From Raineya sp. (lineage in GTDB: Bacteria; Bacteroidota; Bacteroidia; Cytophagales; Thermonemataceae): DNA of 64,000 bases. The translations under genes and the position numbers were made by a program. This document shows positions 8,693 through 17,164 of the stretch, in pieces (position 1 is the first letter of the stretch; the number at the start of each line of letters is the position of its first letter). The DNA is taken from positions 186,001 to 250,000 of the forward strand of contig JALONN010000003.1 of assembly GCA_025454915.1 (NCBI GenBank), in the 5' to 3' direction. Below the pieces are notes generated by a model. It had not been told where the DNA came from. It saw only the letters and a list, made by a program, of their open reading frames with translations, and made no database searches.

Positions 8693-9436
8693 TTATTTAG
8701 ATAATAACTTTAATAAAGTATCTATTTTTTCAGAAGACACCATGATTTCATGCATCTTATCAATGACTAGATACCCTCCGTCAGATTTGATATAATCTGT
8801 AATGTATTCCAAATTTACAATATAAGATTTATGACAACGAAAAAAAGTATAAATTTCTGCTAAAAGATTTTCGAAATGCTTTAAACCTTTACTCAACGTA
8901 ATGTTTCTGCCATCTTTTAGAAACACTTTTGTATAAGAGCCATCTCCCTGAAAAAACAGAATATCCTGAGTATTTACAAAATTTATACTACTCAAGGTAT
9001 GCAAAGCAATTTTTTTGGTTGATGGGTTTTTGATGTTTTCTCGAAGAACAGCATATTCTTCCTTATTTCTGTATTTGTTTTTCTTAAAAAGTTCTATCGA
9101 ATTTTTCAAATCTTCCACTTCAATTGGTTTGAGCAGATAATCTACTGCCGACAATTTAAAAGCCTGTACAGCATAACGGCTGTACGCTGTCACAAAAATA
9201 ATCGAAAAATTGATGTCATCTTCATCAAAAAAGTCCAAAAGTTCCAAACCACTATGCCCTGGCATTTCAATATCTAAAAATACAAGGTCTGGTTTGTTTT
9301 TTCGGATAGACTTTACACCTGTTGGTAAATCTTTGCACAAATCGACTACATCGATGTCTGTACAATATTCTTTGAGCATTTCGAACAGTAAAGTTCGAGC
9401 CATTTCTTCATCATCAATAATAATTGCTTTATACAT
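8693..9436 (-). CDS. LytTR-family response regulator
   Basis: 247 residues. The receiver domain (1-120) has the acidic pocket IIIDDE (residues 8-9), phospho-acceptor Asp55 in FLDIEMPG, a Thr/Ser switch in VTAYS and the Lys in LLKPIE. The LytTR DNA-binding domain (about 140-245) includes ILFFQGDGSYTKVFLKDG, TFFRCHKSYIVNLEYI and a terminal helix. It is the partner of the sensor kinase encoded four bases upstream. Targets are unknown; the divergent secreted-protein block beginning at 12572 is a plausible one. Confidence 0.93.
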   Translation of the reverse strand: MYKAIIIDDEEMARTLLFEMLKEYCTDIDVVDLCKDLPTGVKSIRKNKPDLVFLDIEMPGHSGLELLDFFDEDDINFSIIFVTAYSRYAVQAFKLSAVDYLLKPIEVEDLKNSIELFKKNKYRNKEEYAVLRENIKNPSTKKIALHTLSSINFVNTQDILFFQGDGSYTKVFLKDGRNITLSKGLKHFENLLAEIYTFFRCHKSYIVNLEYITDYIKSDGGYLVIDKMHEIMVSSEKIDTLLKLLSK

Positions 9437-9440
9437 AATT

Positions 9441-12323
9441 TTAACGAATGGGTATGGTTAATATGACTTTTGTACCTATTGGAGCATGATTGACGTCCAT
9501 TTTATCAATAATCTCTACACCTACCTTCTGATTGGTGGCTTTGTTAAGAATTTCTAATCTTTTTTCATTGGCTTGCGAAGAAAAAGACTGATATTTTTCA
9601 TTTTTTATTCTATTCAATTCCATGGAGCGTTTTCTGCCAATTCCATTATCATCAATTTCTACGATTAAATCATGCTGTTTCATCTTAAACAAAATAAAAA
9701 GCTCTTTTTCAGAATCTTTATGTAAAAGACCATGCTTGATGGCATTTTCAACGTAGGGCTGGATAATCATGGGAGGCAATTCTATGCTTTCTTTAGAAAC
9801 AATATCTATAAAATCAATATGATAATGAAAATCTTCTTTGAAACGCATTTTTTCAAGTTCAAGATATAATATGAGGGCATCTGCTTCTTCGGCAAGGCTA
9901 ATGGTGTCTTTTTCAGAATGCTCCAGAATCAGTCGTGTAAGTTTTGAAAACTTGGCTAAATAAGTATTAGCCTTCATTTTGTCATTGGTAAAAATATATG
10001 CCTGTATGGTATTTAATGCATTGTAAAAAAAATGAGGGTTCATCTGTGATTTGATAGATGTAAGCACAGATTTATTGAGCTGTTGCTCTAAAGCCATTTT
10101 ATCCTCCAGAAGTTTGTTTTTCGCTTTTAATTTCTGAAGTTGTAAACGATAATACATCCAAATAAGTCCCAGTACAACAAATATACTTGTAAATATAAAA
10201 TAAGGAGTTTTCCAGAAGGGTGTATCAATACTAAATTCTAGTTTTGTATGTGTTATCTCTTCATTGATTTTAAATTCCACTACATAATTGCCAGATGCCA
10301 TAGAAGCAAACTGGAGGCTTTGTGTACTTGCCACCTCTTTCCATTTACTCCCATTGATGCGATAATATAATTTCTGGGGTTGTGTAGAGCCAAAATCTAG
10401 TATCGAAAAATGAATATGAATATCATTCTGGTCATATTCTAAATATATTTTTTCAGCAAAAGGGTATCCTGTCCCATTGACTGTAAATCTGTTAATATGA
10501 AAATACGTGGATTTCCCGTTTGTCTCTTTATCATTGAGATAAACCCGAACAATACCATTATTGGTAAGCAGAAACAAATACTGATTTTTCAAAACAAAAT
10601 CATTGATATCGGAGGTATTGATTCTTATATTGACAGTATGAGACTTTTTTGTCTCTAAATCAAAAAGATGAACATATCCTTTACTTACAACAAAGAGATA
10701 TTTGTCAAACTGTTTCACCAGTCTAATCTCTGACTCCTCCACCCCCAAAACAGCATTGAGTAAAACAAAATTACTCTCATTTTCAATATGATATAAATTC
10801 CCTCTTGTACTTAAAGCATACAGGTCGTTTTTATATACAAATAATCTTGAGGCGAAAAAGGGCTTTTTCTGAAAAGTAACTTCTTTGGTATAAGAAGGTG
10901 TAGTTTTATACAATCCCACATTGGTGGCAAAATAAATAGTTTGCTTCTCTGAATGATATGCAACAGATTTTCCCCGAAGAGCATCCAATATTTTGGCTGT
11001 TCCTTTTACATTCACAATTTTATTTTTCTCAAAATAATCGTCCCATGCAGATACTCCCTGTTGCTGAGCTGTTTTCAACAAGCCACAATAACCACTTGAC
11101 GAAAAAGCATAGTATTTATCATCAAGGCGTATCATTTCTTTTAGAGCAAGTTCGTAAAATATCCGTTGGCTATAGCTTTTATTAGGTAAATGAGTAAACC
11201 CTTTAGAAGAAAAGAAAATATCTTTTTGCAGGGAATCGTACTGGATATAATAAATCTCCGAATTATCTGTTTTTTCTTTGATAATGCCTTTTAAACTCAT
11301 CAGAGAATCGTATTCTAGAATCTCCCCTTTTTTGGTTGCAACTAAAAATCCAGCCTCTGTAATTGCCATTTTATTGGGAGTATAACGAGGAAAAGGATAA
11401 AACAGATGGTTCAAGTGAGTAGCCAAGCAAACACCTTCATTAGTTGTTGAAAACCAATAATTAGATTGTCTGTCTTTGAGTACAGAGGCAATACTTTTAT
11501 CTTTTAAATAAACTTTTTCTGATGTTCGGCTGTCTTGCGGGTACACCCACGTTCCGTTTGGCGTATGTACCCAAAACTTCTGGTCTATGAAACTCATTCC
11601 CTGCACAAGAACAGGCTCCGAAATAGGCTTATAACTTGTAAAATTCAGGTTTTTATCAAAAAAATACATTTTTTTCGATTCATTGTATCTGCCTACTACT
11701 ACAATTTCATTGCCTGCAAGCAACATTTGTTTGAGTTTTGCAGGTTTTCCTTCAAAATACTTGTTTTCGTATAAACGAAGGTTTTCATCTATTTTATAGA
11801 GTATATCGTTAATGATAAAGTAGAAGTTTTGGGCATCACTGGTGCAATGCTCAGAAACAAGTGTAGAAAGCTCAAAAGTCTTTACAAATCTGAGTGTTTT
11901 CAAATCATATACATCTATTCCTTTTTTCTGAAATACAAATAAATACTTGAGAGTAAAACTTACAGGCAGGTATGCAATAGGTTTTTGTTGTTGTAAAGCG
12001 TGCAAGCTGTCATTTTCTACATAATGTAAATATCCGTCAAAATTTTCATACCAGATACGCCCAAACTGGTCTTCTCTGATACTGCTGCCCGATAAAGATG
12101 TCTGGTTGGCAGACTGGTAACTTTTAAAAACTGAGCCATCATATCTGTACAAACCCACATCTGTAGCCATCCAGATAAACCCTTTTTTATCCTGAAAAAT
12201 ATCATAAACGGCATTAGAGGGCAATCCGTTTTGTTTATCTATCTGAATAGTGTAAGGGTCTTGGGCTTTTGTATGCCCAAAGCTCAAAATCATCCAATAC
12301 AATATGAGAATATATCTATTCAT
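9441..12323 (-). CDS. LytS-type sensor histidine kinase with periplasmic propeller
   Basis: 960 residues. A signal peptide (1-20, ending KAQ) exports a long sensor built of two-component propeller repeats; the first reads GLPSNAVYDIFQDKKGFIWM. A Y_Y_Y-like beta-sandwich follows (about 620-700), then one membrane helix (about 707-726), a coiled coil, and a His_kinase domain with phospho-acceptor His in QMNPHFFYNALN (about 764) and an ATP lid DDNGIGRKRS (about 892). This is the usual Bacteroidota architecture that pairs with LytTR regulators, here encoded four bases downstream. The 248 bases upstream, up to the divergent gene at 12572, hold no gene and no clear promoter. Confidence 0.93.
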   Translation of the reverse strand: MNRYILILYWMILSFGHTKAQDPYTIQIDKQNGLPSNAVYDIFQDKKGFIWMATDVGLYRYDGSVFKSYQSANQTSLSGSSIREDQFGRIWYENFDGYLHYVENDSLHALQQQKPIAYLPVSFTLKYLFVFQKKGIDVYDLKTLRFVKTFELSTLVSEHCTSDAQNFYFIINDILYKIDENLRLYENKYFEGKPAKLKQMLLAGNEIVVVGRYNESKKMYFFDKNLNFTSYKPISEPVLVQGMSFIDQKFWVHTPNGTWVYPQDSRTSEKVYLKDKSIASVLKDRQSNYWFSTTNEGVCLATHLNHLFYPFPRYTPNKMAITEAGFLVATKKGEILEYDSLMSLKGIIKEKTDNSEIYYIQYDSLQKDIFFSSKGFTHLPNKSYSQRIFYELALKEMIRLDDKYYAFSSSGYCGLLKTAQQQGVSAWDDYFEKNKIVNVKGTAKILDALRGKSVAYHSEKQTIYFATNVGLYKTTPSYTKEVTFQKKPFFASRLFVYKNDLYALSTRGNLYHIENESNFVLLNAVLGVEESEIRLVKQFDKYLFVVSKGYVHLFDLETKKSHTVNIRINTSDINDFVLKNQYLFLLTNNGIVRVYLNDKETNGKSTYFHINRFTVNGTGYPFAEKIYLEYDQNDIHIHFSILDFGSTQPQKLYYRINGSKWKEVASTQSLQFASMASGNYVVEFKINEEITHTKLEFSIDTPFWKTPYFIFTSIFVVLGLIWMYYRLQLQKLKAKNKLLEDKMALEQQLNKSVLTSIKSQMNPHFFYNALNTIQAYIFTNDKMKANTYLAKFSKLTRLILEHSEKDTISLAEEADALILYLELEKMRFKEDFHYHIDFIDIVSKESIELPPMIIQPYVENAIKHGLLHKDSEKELFILFKMKQHDLIVEIDDNGIGRKRSMELNRIKNEKYQSFSSQANEKRLEILNKATNQKVGVEIIDKMDVNHAPIGTKVILTIPIR

Positions 12324-12543
12324 GCAGTTTCTTATATTCAGATGTAAATGTAGGGACTTCTATCTATACACCACACTCCTCTTGTACCAAAAGCCAGTTC
12401 CAATCTACGAATCTTTACTCTTATTTTAGAAAAAATCAAAAAGACCTAAAAAAATCGGAATGGTACTTTCACAAATTCGATAAACCATTTGACAAAAACA
12501 CCACCCAAACACTTAGAGCCATTGTATAATTTTGTTCAGAAGA

Positions 12544-12592
12544 TTTACAGAAATAAAAACAGTTCACAAAAATGATAACACATATGAAAAAA
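12544..12592 (+). repeat. duplicated gene leader, copy 1
   Basis: A 49-base segment covering the leader and first codons of the gene at 12572. It differs from copy 2 (13646-13694) at two positions. It includes ATG-ATAACAC-R-T-ATG with both ATGs in frame. Confidence 0.85.
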
Positions 12593-13117
12593 ATACTTCT
12601 TCCATTTGCATTATTACTGATTTGTACAATTGTATTTGCTCAAAAAAAACCAAAATTAACCTATAGCGAAAACTTTGCTAATGAAAATTTAAGAAGTAAG
12701 GAGTTGGTCATCAAGGGTAAGTTGATTGCAACAGACGAGCAAGGTGGTCTTCTTTTTTTCTTAGAAAAAACGAAAGATAAATTCATTTTGACACGTGTGT
12801 ATAACTCAGGAAGCTTTTTTGATAAAGATGCTCCAAAATATGTGAAAGATGTCATTTACTACCACCTTTCTCCTGAACTCCTTAAGAAATTAACAATCAA
12901 GCCTATCGAAGATCAAAAAGGATACTATCAAATTGATAGCCAACTAAGCAATATTCCCTACGAACAAGACACAGAAAACAAAGTAAAAAGATTACGTTGG
13001 GGTTTTGGAGAAAAAGATGGAGATGGTTACGAGTTAGTTGGAGCACAAACTATTCAAATTGGAATATTTTCATCCAACAAAATTTTTGAAAACTTCAAAA
13101 AAGAACTCTTTAAATAA
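12572..13117 (+). CDS. secreted protein of unknown function
   Basis: 181 residues with a signal peptide (KKILLPFALLLICTIVFAQ) and a basic, lysine-rich mature part without cysteines. No known domain recognised. The C-terminus ENFKKELFK and the early strand pattern match the next protein (13152-13637), so the two are diverged paralogues. Start: ATG at 12572 or in-frame ATG at 12584 (MKKILL), both inside a leader repeated before two other genes; the second gives the more standard signal peptide. First gene of a same-strand block of exported proteins, divergent from the sensor kinase. Confidence 0.7.
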   Translation: MITHMKKILLPFALLLICTIVFAQKKPKLTYSENFANENLRSKELVIKGKLIATDEQGGLLFFLEKTKDKFILTRVYNSGSFFDKDAPKYVKDVIYYHLSPELLKKLTIKPIEDQKGYYQIDSQLSNIPYEQDTENKVKRLRWGFGEKDGDGYELVGAQTIQIGIFSSNKIFENFKKELFK

Positions 13118-13151
13118 ACTTTTCTAATTATTTCACTCTAAATAAACAAAA

Positions 13152-13637
13152 ATGAAAAAGATAACATTATTCACTTTATTCTTTTTATGCCTTTTGGCAG
13201 GTACTGTTTCTGCTCAAAATTCTTTCAAATTCACAGATAAACCTGCTAATGAAGGCTGCTTTATGAAAGGCAAAAGTTTTACAGTAGAAGGCAAACTGGT
13301 TGCTGAACATAAACACAGCGACGAAGGCAAATCCCTTTATTTTGTTATCAAAAAAGACAAGCATATTCTCATGACTTACGTGGAACTCAACGCCTCACAA
13401 GAAGCCACCTCTGTTTCTTATCATTATTTTACCAAAGAATATTTGGAGGATGTGGAGTTTGGAAATTTTGGAGGAGAACTAGAATTAAGTATTGACAATA
13501 TGTACTCTAAATACAAATATGAAGAAGCTTCTCAGCATAATGTCAAAATGACCAATCAGGAAATGAATGGAACTTCTGTACGAAGTTTCAAAAATAAAAA
13601 GGAATTGGAAAACTTTAAAAAAATGCTAAAAAATTAA
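13152..13637 (+). CDS. secreted protein, paralogue of the preceding gene
   Basis: 161 residues. Signal peptide MKKITLFTLFFLCLLAGTVSAQ, then a mature domain of about 140 residues with one cysteine (in EGCFMKGKSF). It shares with the 12572 product the pattern of a K-G-K-x-T/I strand, VIKKDKHILMTYV-like strands, and the ending KKELENFKKMLKN. The function is unknown. It begins 34 bases after its paralogue and is followed by a repeated leader, consistent with tandem duplication of whole gene units. Confidence 0.7.
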   Translation: MKKITLFTLFFLCLLAGTVSAQNSFKFTDKPANEGCFMKGKSFTVEGKLVAEHKHSDEGKSLYFVIKKDKHILMTYVELNASQEATSVSYHYFTKEYLEDVEFGNFGGELELSIDNMYSKYKYEEASQHNVKMTNQEMNGTSVRSFKNKKELENFKKMLKN

Positions 13638-13645
13638 TAAAACAG

Positions 13646-13694
13646 TTTACAGAAATAAAAACAATTCACAAAAATGATAACACGTATGAAAAAA
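13646..13694 (+). repeat. duplicated gene leader, copy 2
   Basis: Same 49-base leader as 12544-12592 with two differences. The similarity to copy 3 continues into the codons for KKLQ, so copies 2 and 3 are the closer pair there. Confidence 0.85.
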
Positions 13695-14246
13695 TTACAA
13701 AAAATTGTTGCTTGCTTGGTTCTTAGCTTACTAAGTGCAAGTACATTGGTAGCTCAACAAAAGTCTGCTGCTACCCAAAAAGCTACTCCTGATAAGTTAC
13801 AAAAAATAGAAATCACCTGTAATAAAACCATTTACAGATTTGAGGGAAAGAAAGGGTTTGAAGATAAATCTAACACAGAATTTATCAGATTAACCAACGA
13901 TAGTATTTTCGTAGGGCAATACACCAAAAACACTACTGAAGAAAAAATCCTTGCTATAAAAGTTGCACTCAAAGATTTGTATCAAGGCAATCATAGTGTA
14001 AGTAAAATAACGGATACCAAATTTATTGTTACGTTATGCCAAACTTTGAAGGCAGGCATGAAAAATAAAATAGTACGAACAGAAGAACGATGCTCAAGAT
14101 TGTACGGCACAGAAGTACCCAGCAGAAGAGAGGAAACAGCCTCTGTATTTTCAATTAGCTTTGCCAGTGAAGCAGAAGCTAAAAAGTTTCTGGAAAATAC
14201 TACTCTACAGATAGAGAAAGCCTACAATGAAGCCAATAAGAAATAA
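13674..14246 (+). CDS. secreted protein of unknown function
   Basis: 190 residues. Signal peptide KKLQKIVACLVLSLLSASTLVAQQ; alternative start ATG at 13686. The mature protein is Lys/Thr-rich with three cysteines, in EITCNKT, VTLCQTL and EERCSRL, and a helical Ala/Glu-rich end (ASEAEAKKFLENTTLQIEKAYNEA). The signal peptide is nearly identical to that of the WG protein at 15289, but the mature parts are unrelated: the leader and signal sequence were copied together in front of a different domain. No function can be assigned. Confidence 0.7.
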   Translation: MITRMKKLQKIVACLVLSLLSASTLVAQQKSAATQKATPDKLQKIEITCNKTIYRFEGKKGFEDKSNTEFIRLTNDSIFVGQYTKNTTEEKILAIKVALKDLYQGNHSVSKITDTKFIVTLCQTLKAGMKNKIVRTEERCSRLYGTEVPSRREETASVFSISFASEAEAKKFLENTTLQIEKAYNEANKK

Positions 14247-14323
14247 AAACGATTAATAAAACAGTAAAAAAATGCTGAAAAACTAATGAAGAAATATTTC
14301 TCAAAATAGCCCAATCAAAAAAC

Positions 14324-15232
14324 ATGAAAAGTCTCATTTTATTATTGTCTTTTATGTTTACCATAACGACAAGTCTCGCACAAAGTGTCATAATAGCAGG
14401 TTTCGTACAAAGAATTACTGACGAAAAAGCAAAATCTGGTTCGATTTTATATGGAATGCAAGTCAATGGTAAAACCGTACTAAAAAATAAATATGAGGCA
14501 ATAAAAAACGTAGAAATGCCTTATAAGAGCGAATCAGAAGATGTTTTAGTAGCAGTAAAACAGAAAGGTAAATGGGGCTTTTTTAATTTTAAAGGAAAAG
14601 AGGTTATTCCTATGAAATACGAAGATTGCCATTTTTCTTTTTATAGTGGTGTGACAGGCGTTAAATTGAATGGAAAATGGGGTTTTATTGATCATAAAGG
14701 CGTAGAAAAAATACCTTTCCAATATGATGATGCAAAAAGTTTTTCTCCGATAGGAAGCGATAATTATGCAGGTGTAAAAATGAACGATAAATGGGGCTTT
14801 ATTAATGAAAAGGGTAAAGAACTTATTCCTTTTAAATATGAAGATGTGCTATCTTTTCCCAGAGGAAAGGCAAGCACTTGTGTAAAAATAGATGGAAAAT
14901 GGGGAGCAATAGACCAAAAAGGTAAAATGTTTATTGACGCTGAATATGATGAGTCATTTATTTTTGATGCAGGAGGTGAAGCACGTGTAAAAAAAGATGG
15001 TCGCCAATTTTATATTAACATTATTGGCAGAGAGGTTGAAAAGTCAAATTACAGTTCAAACGCAAATAATAACAATTCATCTAATACCAATACACCCAAA
15101 AAAACAACTAACTATAAGTGTAAAAGATGCAATATGTCAGCAGTTTCTAATGATGATTTTCAACCAAAAGTTAATAGTAAATGTATTCGATATAATGCAG
15201 GTAATTCTCATTATTGGGAAAAGGTTAGATAA
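14324..15232 (+). CDS. secreted WG-repeat protein with C-terminal Cys/His cluster
   Basis: 302 residues. Signal peptide KSLILLLSFMFTITTSLAQ. Four WG repeats follow (about 80-220), each of the form GKWGFxxxKGKExIPxKYED: KGKWGFFNFKG, NGKWGFIDHKG, NDKWGFINEKG, DGKWGAIDQKG. A Ser/Asn linker (SNANNNNSSNTN) leads to a C-terminal module CKRC-x17-C-x8-H that looks metal-binding. WG repeats form a beta-rich scaffold of unknown ligand. The same tail occurs on the next two proteins. Third member of the secreted block that begins with a repeated or degenerate leader (fragments of it lie at 14250-14290). Confidence 0.85.
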   Translation: MKSLILLLSFMFTITTSLAQSVIIAGFVQRITDEKAKSGSILYGMQVNGKTVLKNKYEAIKNVEMPYKSESEDVLVAVKQKGKWGFFNFKGKEVIPMKYEDCHFSFYSGVTGVKLNGKWGFIDHKGVEKIPFQYDDAKSFSPIGSDNYAGVKMNDKWGFINEKGKELIPFKYEDVLSFPRGKASTCVKIDGKWGAIDQKGKMFIDAEYDESFIFDAGGEARVKKDGRQFYINIIGREVEKSNYSSNANNNNSSNTNTPKKTTNYKCKRCNMSAVSNDDFQPKVNSKCIRYNAGNSHYWEKVR

Positions 15233-15270
15233 TTACAGCAATTTTTGCATTTCACCTTTATTAAAAATTA

Positions 15271-15310
15271 ATAAAACAATTCACAAAAATGATAACACGT
15301 ATGAAAAAAT
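15271..15310 (+). repeat. duplicated gene leader, copy 3
   Basis: Matches copies 1 and 2 from the ACAATTCACAAAAATG core through the second ATG and the poly-A lysine codons. It is shorter on its 5' side. Confidence 0.8.
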
Positions 15311-16125
15311 TACAAAGAATCATCGCTTGTTTGGTTTTGGCTATGAGTTTTGCCTCATTAGGATTCGCTCAGGAAATCCATAAAGCCACCGACAAAAAAG
15401 GCAACCTATGCCTCGAAAAAAACGGTAAAATAATCGTGAAAGAAAATTTTGAGAAAATATCTCATTATGACAGCAAAGCTGGTTTAATACCTGCAAAATT
15501 AAATGGAAAATGGGGTTTTTATGATAATGATGGAAAACTGGTTATTTCTCATCAATATGAAGGGATGATGTTTCAAAATCCGGCAGCTCTCCAAGACTGG
15601 TATAAGCAAGAAAGAATGGAAGTTTCGTTGAATGGAAAAAAAATATTCATCGACAAAACAGGAAAAGAAGTTGCTGCTCCAGAGTATGAAATCGTGATGG
15701 AAACACCCTATACAGGAGAAGGTGCTGGAATGGGTGCTGGTTATTTCCTCAAGAAAGATGGCAAATGGGCACTCGCTGACAAGAACAAAAAACCAGTTAC
15801 AGAATTCAAGTACGACAAAATTTTAGGTCCTATTGGTGTGAATCCTTTTGTGTACAAAGGAATGAGAGACGGACAGAGTTTTCGCCTCAGTGCCACAGGA
15901 GTAGAAGAAGCTGCTATAGAATCGAATGGTGGTAATAATAACCAAACAAGCAATAACGATACAAAAAAAGTAGATAAATACAAATATGTTTGTGGTGGTT
16001 GTGGAGCAATTGAAATTATGGAGGGGTTAAGCCGTCGTCCCTCTCCCAATAAAACTCATTGCCGAAGCCCAAAAGTAAAGAATAGTACAAGCCACTCTTG
16101 GGATTCTGCTGGAAAAGTTAAATAA
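15289..16125 (+). CDS. secreted WG-repeat protein with C-terminal Cys/His cluster
   Basis: 278 residues. Signal peptide KKLQRIIACLVLAMSFASLGFAQ; alternative ATG at 15301. WG units are more diverged than in its neighbours: NGKWGFYDNDGKLVISHQYE and DGKWALADKNKKPVTEFKYD are the clearest. An Asn-rich linker precedes the tail module CGGC-x19-C-x10-H-SW, the same Cys/His layout as in the proteins at 14324 and 16147. Function unknown. It shares its leader with the genes at 12572 and 13674. The gene lies 56 bases after one WG gene and 21 bases before the next, so the three are probably cotranscribed. Confidence 0.82.
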   Translation: MITRMKKLQRIIACLVLAMSFASLGFAQEIHKATDKKGNLCLEKNGKIIVKENFEKISHYDSKAGLIPAKLNGKWGFYDNDGKLVISHQYEGMMFQNPAALQDWYKQERMEVSLNGKKIFIDKTGKEVAAPEYEIVMETPYTGEGAGMGAGYFLKKDGKWALADKNKKPVTEFKYDKILGPIGVNPFVYKGMRDGQSFRLSATGVEEAAIESNGGNNNQTSNNDTKKVDKYKYVCGGCGAIEIMEGLSRRPSPNKTHCRSPKVKNSTSHSWDSAGKVK

Positions 16126-16146
16126 ATAATCAAATAAGAAATTATT

Positions 16147-17055
16147 ATGAAAAAAATCATTTTAACATTTGCTTTTATCTCTATCATAACAGCAAGTTTC
16201 GCCCAAACTCAAATTTTCCAAGAAAACGGAAAATTTGGAGTCAATAGACGTGGGAAAAAAATATTGAAGGCTAAATATGAAGAAATTAAACCAGATACAG
16301 ACTATTTTGTAGAAGAAAAAGATGAGGATAAACATTTTGTAGCAGTAAAACAAAAAGGTAAATGGGGATTTTTTAACCTTAAAGGCAAGGAAATTACCCC
16401 TACAATGTACGAAGATTACGAAAGTTATATGTTTAGGGGAGGGTTAGCAGGTGTTAAATTGAATGGTAAATGGGGTTTTATTGATACCAAAGGTAAGGAA
16501 GTTATCCCATTCCAATATGAAGAGGTCAATGGATTTTTTGAAAAAGATGAATATAATGCTGTCAAATTGAATGGTAAATGGGGCTTTATTGATACCAAAG
16601 GCAAGGAAGTTATCCCATTCCAGTATGAAAGGGCAATAAATTTTTTTCGTGAAAATACGGCTTGCATAAAAATGGAAGGCAAATGGGGAACGATAGATAG
16701 AACAGGCAAAATAGTAATTTCTCCAAAATATGACGAAAAATTTACTTTTATAAGTGGCGTGGCGAGCGTAAAGCGGTCTGGTCGTCAGTTTTATATAAAT
16801 ACAAGTGAAGAAGAGGTAAGTGGATACCCTAATTCAAACTCAGGATATAACTCAAATAATAACAACTCATCTAACACCAATAGCTCTTCAGAGAAAAAAC
16901 CGTCTGGTAAAGTTTCAACATGGAAATGTGGTCGATGTGGTGACATAAAACTCTCCGAAAACTCATACGGACCTGTTGTAGGCTCAGGAGGTTGCCGTTA
17001 TGTGGATAAAAACGGAATAAAACAAAATGGTTCACATAAATATGTAAAACAATAA
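16147..17055 (+). CDS. secreted WG-repeat protein with C-terminal Cys/His cluster
   Basis: 302 residues. Signal peptide KKIILTFAFISIITASFAQ. Four WG repeats with a 36-residue period (about 65-215); two adjacent units (VKLNGKWGFIDTKGKEVIPF) are identical in protein over 23 residues and nearly so in DNA. The Ser/Asn linker is followed by CGRC-x18-C-x13-H-KY, the shared tail. It is closest to the protein at 14324, with the same repeat number and linker. It ends the WG group: a strong terminator follows at 17076-17111. Binding partner unknown; secretion is supported by the signal peptide. Confidence 0.85.
   Translation: MKKIILTFAFISIITASFAQTQIFQENGKFGVNRRGKKILKAKYEEIKPDTDYFVEEKDEDKHFVAVKQKGKWGFFNLKGKEITPTMYEDYESYMFRGGLAGVKLNGKWGFIDTKGKEVIPFQYEEVNGFFEKDEYNAVKLNGKWGFIDTKGKEVIPFQYERAINFFRENTACIKMEGKWGTIDRTGKIVISPKYDEKFTFISGVASVKRSGRQFYINTSEEEVSGYPNSNSGYNSNNNNSSNTNSSSEKKPSGKVSTWKCGRCGDIKLSENSYGPVVGSGGCRYVDKNGIKQNGSHKYVKQ
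16453..16668 (+). repeat. tandem 108-bp WG repeat units
   Basis: Two adjacent 108-base units (16453-16560 and 16561-16668), almost identical over their first 70 bases. Each encodes one 36-residue WG repeat. Their DNA identity points to recent duplication or gene conversion. Confidence 0.85.
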
Positions 17056-17075
17056 AAAACGAAATAATTGTCAGT

Positions 17076-17111
17076 AAAAAGGCGGAGAGGTTCATCCTCT
17101 CTGCTTTTTTG
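17076..17111 (+). terminator. terminator after the WG gene group
   Basis: Long stem (AAGGCGGAGAGG / CCTCTCTGCTTT with G-T pairs) and a T-run. It separates the WG genes from the gene at 17165. Confidence 0.85.
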
Positions 17112-17137
17112 TTTTTTCTCAAGTTTTCTTATTTTTG
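17108..17137 (+). promoter_or_regulatory. promoter of the beta-solenoid membrane protein gene
   Basis: TTTG (17108-17111), 18-base spacer, TATTTTTG (17130-17137). The -33 box reuses the T-run of the terminator. Because this promoter overlaps an upstream ATG at 17135, translation more likely begins at 17165. Confidence 0.5.
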
Positions 17138-17164
17138 AATACACACCACTACCCTATTACTACT

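Noticed and set aside
14997..15383. Plus-strand frame of 128 codons across two WG genes
   Set aside because: It spans the end of one WG gene and the start of the next in another frame, and shows no protein-like composition.
15741..16049. Minus-strand frame of 102 codons
   Set aside because: It is antisense to the WG gene at 15289 and reflects its codon pattern.
16453..16668. Possible CRISPR-like direct repeats
   Set aside because: The two 108-base units are contiguous, in frame and encode WG repeats.
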